Shown: positions 6,895 to 10,309 of the stretch, in pieces
Numbering within the stretch: position 1 is the first letter of the stretch
Layout: the number at the start of each line of letters is the position of its first letter
Assembly (NCBI GenBank): GCA_030837395.1
Contig: JAUPKO010000317.1
Location: 1 to 10,309, forward strand
Reading direction: 5' to 3'
From: Actinomycetota bacterium
Lineage (GTDB): Bacteria; Actinomycetota; Actinomycetes; S36-B12; UBA10799
Length of the DNA: 10,309 nucleotides
The notes under the pieces: model-generated
The model's input: only the letters and a program-made list of their open reading frames with translations
What the model was told of the DNA's origin: nothing
The model's database searches: none
Translations under genes and position numbers: made by a program

Positions 6895-6900
6895 TTTACT
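6895..6900 (+). promoter_or_regulatory. Weak candidate -10 element in front of the beta-helix gene
   Basis: TTTACT lies six bases before GTG 6907, the same spacing as the candidate at 2955-2960. No -35 box is present, and its place is taken by the 11-base repeats, as expected for an activator-dependent promoter. Confidence 0.25.
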
Positions 6901-6906
6901 GGTGGG

Positions 6907-8283
6907 GTGAGCGGTCGGGCGATGGTGGCGGGGGTGGCGGCTGGCTGCCTCCTGGTCGGCGTGACCGTGGTGGCCTCCGCCGACACCTTCGACCGTGCCA
7001 GCACGACCGGCCCGGTGGTCGACGGCCGCGCATGTTCGGTGATGTGTTCGGACTCGCCCGAGGATGACACCCTCCGGGCGGGGAACGCAGACGCCTGGCC
7101 CACGCTGCAAGGGGCGCTCAATGCCGCGCTGCCGGGCACCGAGGTGGCAGTGCCGCCTGGGCGGTTCGTGCTCTCGCACCCGCTGGAGGTGCCGAGCGCC
7201 GTCGTGTTGGCGGGTGCGGGTCAGGGCTCGACGACCCTGACGGCCGCGGCCGACGCGGGTGCAAACTTCCGGCACGAGTTCCTGGTGGGCCCCGCTGGTG
7301 GGGGTCAGGACGGTGAGCGGCGGACGGTGGTTCGTGACCTGACCCTCGACGGAGGCCATGCCGGGGAGGCTGACCTGGGCGTCGGTGGGGTGCGGATGGG
7401 CGACGGGTGGTTGGTCAACCGGGTGCGGCTGGCCAACTTGGGGTACTTCAAGGTGTGGTTGCACGAGGTGGATCGGGTGAGCATCGTCAACAGCGTCTTC
7501 GCCGATCACGGCGGTGCCTCCGGCGGTGAGGACAACATCGGGGGCGGCGGTGCAACGGGGGTCGTGATCACGGGTAACACGTTCGAGGAGTCCGCCCGGG
7601 GCAATTCGATCGATCTGGTGCGGTCCACGGATGTGCTGATCGAGGGCAACACGATGAGCGGCACCCCGCAGCAGCCCCACAACGTCTACCTGGAGGGGAT
7701 CGTGGGGGCACAGGTTCGCGGCAACCAGCTCGCCCACAGCAGCATCGCGGTGCAATCCAACGCCGACTATGAGACGCATGGGGCGGTGGTGAACTCCCGT
7801 GACGTGGTGATTGAGGGCAACGCGATCACGGATGCCGAGGCACAGGGGATCTCGCTGCGGTACGACGCCCCCAGGCTGGGGCAGCCCGGCACAGTGCAGT
7901 CGGGGGCCGTGGGAGGCGGAAATTCCGTGGTCGGCAACATCGTGACCAGGTCGGGGGTGGCCGGCATTGTGGTGATCGCGGCCGCGCCGGGCCTGGTGGG
8001 CGAGGCCGACGCGGTGTCCGACAACACGGTGATCGACGCGTTCGCCGACGGCGAGGATTCATGGAACTGCGGCTACGGCATCACGCAGGCGGCCGGCATT
8101 GTGATCGGTGCCGGCCACGGGGTCCACGTGCAGCGCAACACGGTCACGGACTCCGGCGTCGGCTCCGCGCGCGTCGGGCTGGCGATCGGCGTGCGCAGTG
8201 GCCGCGGCGTGAAGGTCAGCGTGATCGGGGCCGAAACGACCCGGGTGGAGGGAATCGAAAGGTCCGTGGTGGTTCAATCATGA
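6907..8283 (+). CDS. Secreted right-handed beta-helix protein
   Basis: The protein has 458 residues from GTG 6907. This start gives a signal peptide with Arg 4, a hydrophobic core (about 7-22) and a cleavage site after VVASA (21-25). TTG 6856 and ATG 6922 are alternatives; the first would run through the repeat array. The mature part begins with a linker with ACSVMC (42-47), then PTLQGALNAALPG and VAVPPGRF, the usual entry of pectate-lyase-like beta helices. From about residue 140 to 440, short strands repeat with turns of the type xxGNxx: ITGNTF (221-226), IEGNTM (245-250), VRGNQL (270-275), IEGNAI (302-307), VVGNIV (341-346), VSDNTV (370-375) and VQRNTV (408-413). The stacked Asn residues suggest the internal Asn ladder of this fold. 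Related proteins cleave, epimerise or bind polysaccharides, but no catalytic set was identified, so the substrate is unknown. It probably acts outside the cell on the polymer made by the neighbours. Confidence 0.85.
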   Translation: MSGRAMVAGVAAGCLLVGVTVVASADTFDRASTTGPVVDGRACSVMCSDSPEDDTLRAGNADAWPTLQGALNAALPGTEVAVPPGRFVLSHPLEVPSAVVLAGAGQGSTTLTAAADAGANFRHEFLVGPAGGGQDGERRTVVRDLTLDGGHAGEADLGVGGVRMGDGWLVNRVRLANLGYFKVWLHEVDRVSIVNSVFADHGGASGGEDNIGGGGATGVVITGNTFEESARGNSIDLVRSTDVLIEGNTMSGTPQQPHNVYLEGIVGAQVRGNQLAHSSIAVQSNADYETHGAVVNSRDVVIEGNAITDAEAQGISLRYDAPRLGQPGTVQSGAVGGGNSVVGNIVTRSGVAGIVVIAAAPGLVGEADAVSDNTVIDAFADGEDSWNCGYGITQAAGIVIGAGHGVHVQRNTVTDSGVGSARVGLAIGVRSGRGVKVSVIGAETTRVEGIERSVVVQS

Positions 8284-8284
8284 G

Positions 8285-8301
8285 GCGGTCGTCCGGACCG
8301 C
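8285..8301 (+). other. Intercistronic hairpin between beta-helix and regulator genes
   Basis: GCGGTC (8285-8290) pairs with GACCGC (8296-8301) around a five-base loop, starting two bases after the stop codon and ending just before the next ribosome binding site. It may tune the amount of regulator or protect the upstream message. There is no U tract, so a terminator is less likely. Confidence 0.35.
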
Positions 8302-8304
8302 TGC

Positions 8305-8311
8305 GGAGAGG
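8305..8311 (+). promoter_or_regulatory. Ribosome binding site of the response regulator
   Basis: GGAGAGG ends seven bases before ATG 8319. It is the strongest Shine-Dalgarno match in the window and confirms that start. Confidence 0.7.
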
Positions 8312-8318
8312 TTGATCC

Positions 8319-9011
8319 ATGGCACAACCACGCGCGCTCCTGGTGGAGGACTCCAAGGAGTTCCAGCTGCTGGGTCGGCGACTGCTTGAGCGGGAGGGGT
8401 TCTCGGTCACGGTGGCCGACGACGGTATGCGGGCGCTGGCGCTGGCACGAGAGGTGAATCCGGAGATTGTCCTGCTCGACGTGTCATTGCCCGGTCTGGA
8501 CGGACTGGAGGTGTGCCGACGGCTGCGGGAGTTCTCGAGCGCGTACGTGATCATGGTGACGGGCCGGACCGACGAGGTCGATCGAGTGGTGGGTCTGACG
8601 TTGGGGGCGGACGACTACGTGACCAAGCCGTTCTCGTCGCGGGAGTTGGCCGCGCGGATCGCCGCGATGCGCCGGCGGCCGCGGCCGACCGTGATGTACA
8701 TGCCGAGTGTGTTCGACGGGCTCACCGTCGATGTGGAGGGTCGCTCGGCGACGTTGGATGGCCAGCAGTTGGCGCTGACACGGATCGAGTTCGACATCCT
8801 GGCCGGGCTGAGCGCGAAACCCGGACGTGTGTTCACGCGGGCGCAATTGCTCGATCAGGTGTGGGGTGGGGACTGGTACGGCGACGACCACGTGATCGAT
8901 GTGCACGTGGGTAATCTGCGAAAGAAGCTCGGCGAGACAGCGTCCAAACCGCGGTTCATTCACACGGTGCGAGGGGTTGGCTTCAAGTTCAGCGCGCCGG
9001 CGGAGGCCTGA
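8319..9011 (+). CDS. OmpR/PhoB-family response regulator
   Basis: The protein has 230 residues, the usual length. The receiver domain (about 4-118) has the acidic pair Glu 10-Asp 11, phospho-acceptor Asp 54 in VLLDVSLPG, Thr 81 in MVTGR and Lys 103 in YVTKPFS. The winged-helix DNA-binding domain (about 131-226) shows LTRIEFDIL (153-161), RVFTRAQLLDQVWG (170-183), the recognition helix region HVIDVHVGNLRKKLG (191-205) and the wing sequence TVRGVGFKF (216-224). It acts as a cytoplasmic transcription factor switched by phosphorylation. No ordinary sensor kinase lies beside it. The nearest candidate partner is the hybrid protein at 5547-6806, whose own ATPase domain is degenerate. It follows the beta-helix gene by 35 bases in the same direction and is probably co-transcribed, so it may control its own operon through the 11-base repeats at 6855-6893. 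Confidence 0.93.
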   Translation: MAQPRALLVEDSKEFQLLGRRLLEREGFSVTVADDGMRALALAREVNPEIVLLDVSLPGLDGLEVCRRLREFSSAYVIMVTGRTDEVDRVVGLTLGADDYVTKPFSSRELAARIAAMRRRPRPTVMYMPSVFDGLTVDVEGRSATLDGQQLALTRIEFDILAGLSAKPGRVFTRAQLLDQVWGGDWYGDDHVIDVHVGNLRKKLGETASKPRFIHTVRGVGFKFSAPAEA

Positions 9012-9015
9012 GGCT

Positions 9016-9028
9016 CGGGCGCGGCCCG
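9016..9028 (+). terminator. Short GC hairpin after the response regulator gene
   Basis: CGGGC/GCCCG forms a five-base-pair stem with a three-base loop, four bases after the stop. A second five-base-pair hairpin, GTCGG/CCGAC, lies at 9058-9070. Neither has a U tract. They could separate the regulator operon from the next glycosyltransferase. Confidence 0.25.
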
Positions 9029-9094
9029 GTGGGTGAGGTAAAGCCTGTGCCGCCCCGGTCGGCGTCCGACGGCTGGGAGGGCAACAATGGGGGC

Positions 9095-10192
9095 ATGCGC
9101 ATCTGTATCTTGACGTGGCGGGACTTGAAGCATCCGGCGGCCGGCGGCGCCGAGGTCTACACCGAGCAGGTGGCCAAACGTTGGGTGCGCGATGGTCATC
9201 AAGTGACGCTGGTGACGGCCGGCGTTGAGGGTGAACCCGCTGAGGAGACCGTCGACGGCTACCGCGTGGTGCGGATGGGCGGTAAGTACACGGTCTATCG
9301 CGAGGCTCGCAAGTGGTGGGCGGCCAGCGGCCAGTACGACGGCTACGACATGGTCATCGACATGATCAACACGGTGGCGTTCCGAGCCCACACGTGGATC
9401 AAGAAGGTGCCGACCGTGGGGTTCATCCACCAGACGTGCGAGGAGATTTGGCACATCAACGCACCGTTCCCGGCGGACCTGCTGGGGCGTTACATCCTCG
9501 AGCCGAGGTGGCTCAAGGCCTACAAGGACATCCCGGTGCTGGCGGTGTCGCAGTCCACGAAGGATGCCCTGGCCCGCTACGGGGCGCGGCGGGTGACGGT
9601 GGTGCCCGAGGGGTACGAGCCGGAGTTCACCGGGACGCTGCCGTCCAAGGAGGACGTGCCGACGGTGGTGTGGTGCGCCCGGGTGGTGGATTACAAGCGC
9701 CCGTTCGACCTGCTGCACGCTGCTGAGAAGGCGAAGGCGGCGATCCCGGACCTGAAGGTGTGGATGATCGGCGGTGGTCCGCAGCTAGACGAGTTGCGCG
9801 AGGCCGCGCCGCCGTGGGTGGAGGTGCTGGGCTTCGTTGATCAGGACGTGAAGTTTGATCGGATGGCCCGGGCGCATGTGCATGTGGCGACGAGTGTGCG
9901 CGAGGGGTGGGGGCTGGTGGTCACCGAAGCGGCGGCGATGGGCACGCCGACGATCGGCTACGACGTGCCGGGACTGCGCGACTCGACCCGTGCCGCCAAG
10001 GGCGTGGTGATCCCGCCGGAGGTAGATGCACTGGCGGACTGGCTGCCGCCCATGATGGCCAAGTGGCGGGCCGATCCCCCCGCGCCCATGGAGTACGGCG
10101 GGGCCGAGTCGTGGGACGTGGTCGCGGCGACGGTGTTCGACGCGGCGGTGGCAGCGGCGGGGCTGGAAGGCAAGGTGGCCCGCGGGACCTGA
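9095..10192 (+). CDS. Family 4 (GT-B) glycosyltransferase
   Basis: The protein has 365 residues from ATG 9095. GTG 9029 would add 22 residues that do not resemble the family, while MRICILTWRD is a typical first strand. The GGAEVYTEQ stretch (17-25) is the glycine-rich acceptor loop of GT4 enzymes. The donor domain begins near PTVVWCARVVDYKRPFDLL (189-207) with Arg 196 and Lys 201. The full E-x7-E motif is present as E270-GWGLVVT-E278, followed by GTPTIGYDVPGLRDS (283-297). It is a cytoplasmic or membrane-associated retaining glycosyltransferase, presumably adding a hexose to a lipid-linked glycan. Unlike the other GT4 gene here it keeps all the family's key residues. No close Shine-Dalgarno sequence exists: GGGAGGG at 9075-9081 is 13 bases away. 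AACAAT at 9083-9088 is six bases from the ATG and might be a poor -10 of a leaderless message. Confidence 0.9.
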   Translation: MRICILTWRDLKHPAAGGAEVYTEQVAKRWVRDGHQVTLVTAGVEGEPAEETVDGYRVVRMGGKYTVYREARKWWAASGQYDGYDMVIDMINTVAFRAHTWIKKVPTVGFIHQTCEEIWHINAPFPADLLGRYILEPRWLKAYKDIPVLAVSQSTKDALARYGARRVTVVPEGYEPEFTGTLPSKEDVPTVVWCARVVDYKRPFDLLHAAEKAKAAIPDLKVWMIGGGPQLDELREAAPPWVEVLGFVDQDVKFDRMARAHVHVATSVREGWGLVVTEAAAMGTPTIGYDVPGLRDSTRAAKGVVIPPEVDALADWLPPMMAKWRADPPAPMEYGGAESWDVVAATVFDAAVAAAGLEGKVARGT

Positions 10193-10219
10193 GGCTGCGG
10201 GGCGGGAGTCCGGCGCAGG

Positions 10220-10240
10220 CTTCGTCCAAGGGATCCGAAG
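10220..10240 (+). terminator. Bulged hairpin downstream of the GT4 gene, possible terminator
   Basis: CTTCGTCC pairs with GGA-(TC)-CGAAG, giving eight pairs with a two-base bulge and a three-base loop. It ends just before the -35 box of the next gene. There is no U tract, so the call is tentative. Confidence 0.3.
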
Positions 10241-10241
10241 G

Positions 10242-10270
10242 TTGACTAATAGGACTTAGATCACTAAGTC
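10242..10270 (+). promoter_or_regulatory. Candidate promoter of the antitoxin gene, leaderless
   Basis: TTGACT (10242-10247) is a good -35 box. Seventeen bases later comes TAAGTC (10265-10270), a modest -10, and seven bases after that the GTG start at 10278. Transcription would begin at the start codon, and no Shine-Dalgarno sequence is present. Confidence 0.5.
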
Positions 10271-10274
10271 TTAT
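10249..10274 (+). promoter_or_regulatory. Palindromic operator overlapping the antitoxin promoter
   Basis: GACTTAG (10253-10259) and CTAAGTC (10264-10270) form a perfect inverted repeat around ATCA. Beyond one mismatch the arms continue for three more pairs (ATA/TAT). The repeat covers the -10 and spacer. Phd-type antitoxins bind such palindromes to repress their own operon, so this is the likely autoregulatory site. Confidence 0.6.
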
Positions 10275-10277
10275 CTC

Positions 10278-10309
10278 GTGACCATCACTGTGAACGTGCA
10301 TGAGTCCAA
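10278..10309 (+). CDS. Phd/YefM-type antitoxin, first ten codons only
   Basis: The GTG at 10278 opens a frame reading MTITVNVHES and runs off the window. This matches the start of Phd/YefM antitoxins, in which a short strand is followed by (V/I)xVHEAK. Such proteins bind and neutralise a partner toxin (often VapC/PIN, Doc or RelE-like) and, with it, repress their own promoter. The toxin would lie downstream outside the window. The palindrome over the promoter supports the call, but only ten residues are visible. Confidence 0.6.
   Translation, partial: MTITVNVHES

Noticed and set aside
6865..7779. 304-residue minus-strand frame opposite the beta-helix gene
   Set aside because: It is His/Arg/Pro-rich without a domain, and the plus strand shows a signal peptide and clear beta-helix repeats.
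9087..9113. Eight-codon reading frame from ATG 9087 behind GGGAGG, overlapping the start of the GT4 gene
   Set aside because: It could be an upstream leader peptide, but nothing apart from Shine-Dalgarno spacing supports it.
8960..9718. 252-residue minus-strand frame opposite the third glycosyltransferase
   Set aside because: It is a shadow of a well-supported GT4 gene with complete family motifs.

Overview
The window looks like part of the chromosome of a GC-rich actinobacterium. Codon third positions are almost all G or C, GTG starts are common, several starts lack a Shine-Dalgarno sequence, and the proteins are rich in Ala, Arg, Val and Gly. No rRNA, tRNA, insertion sequence, CRISPR array or phage gene is visible. 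The genus cannot be told from the sequence alone.

Layout. The left two thirds of the plus strand reads as an envelope or exopolysaccharide cluster. It holds a P-loop kinase of the thymidylate-kinase-like type (5' end outside the window), a large multi-pass membrane protein with GT-C/YfhO-like architecture joined by an ATGA overlap, a small membrane protein built on 11-residue amphipathic repeats, a GT2 glycosyltransferase, and a GT4 glycosyltransferase joined by a GTGA overlap. A minus-strand gene at 5547-6806 converges on this block. It encodes a soluble hybrid histidine-kinase-like protein with an intact phospho-acceptor His and an intact receiver domain, but a badly eroded ATP-binding domain. 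Divergent from it, a secreted right-handed beta-helix protein and an OmpR-family response regulator form a likely two-gene operon, followed by a second GT4 glycosyltransferase. At the right edge the first ten codons of a Phd/YefM-type antitoxin begin behind a promoter with an overlapping palindrome.

How the parts may work together (inference). The kinase, the membrane protein, the three glycosyltransferases and the secreted beta-helix protein fit synthesis and surface modification of a polysaccharide. The response regulator and the hybrid protein are plausible regulators of it. The strongest regulatory clue is a run of four six-base sites at exact 11-base spacing (6855-6893) directly in front of the beta-helix gene. 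That is the geometry used by OmpR/PhoB-type regulators, and such a regulator is the next gene downstream.

Most unusual items: the hendecad-repeat membrane protein (2967-3635) and its 74-base overlap with the GT2 gene, the pseudokinase-like hybrid protein, the 11-base operator array, and the promoter and palindrome of the edge antitoxin.
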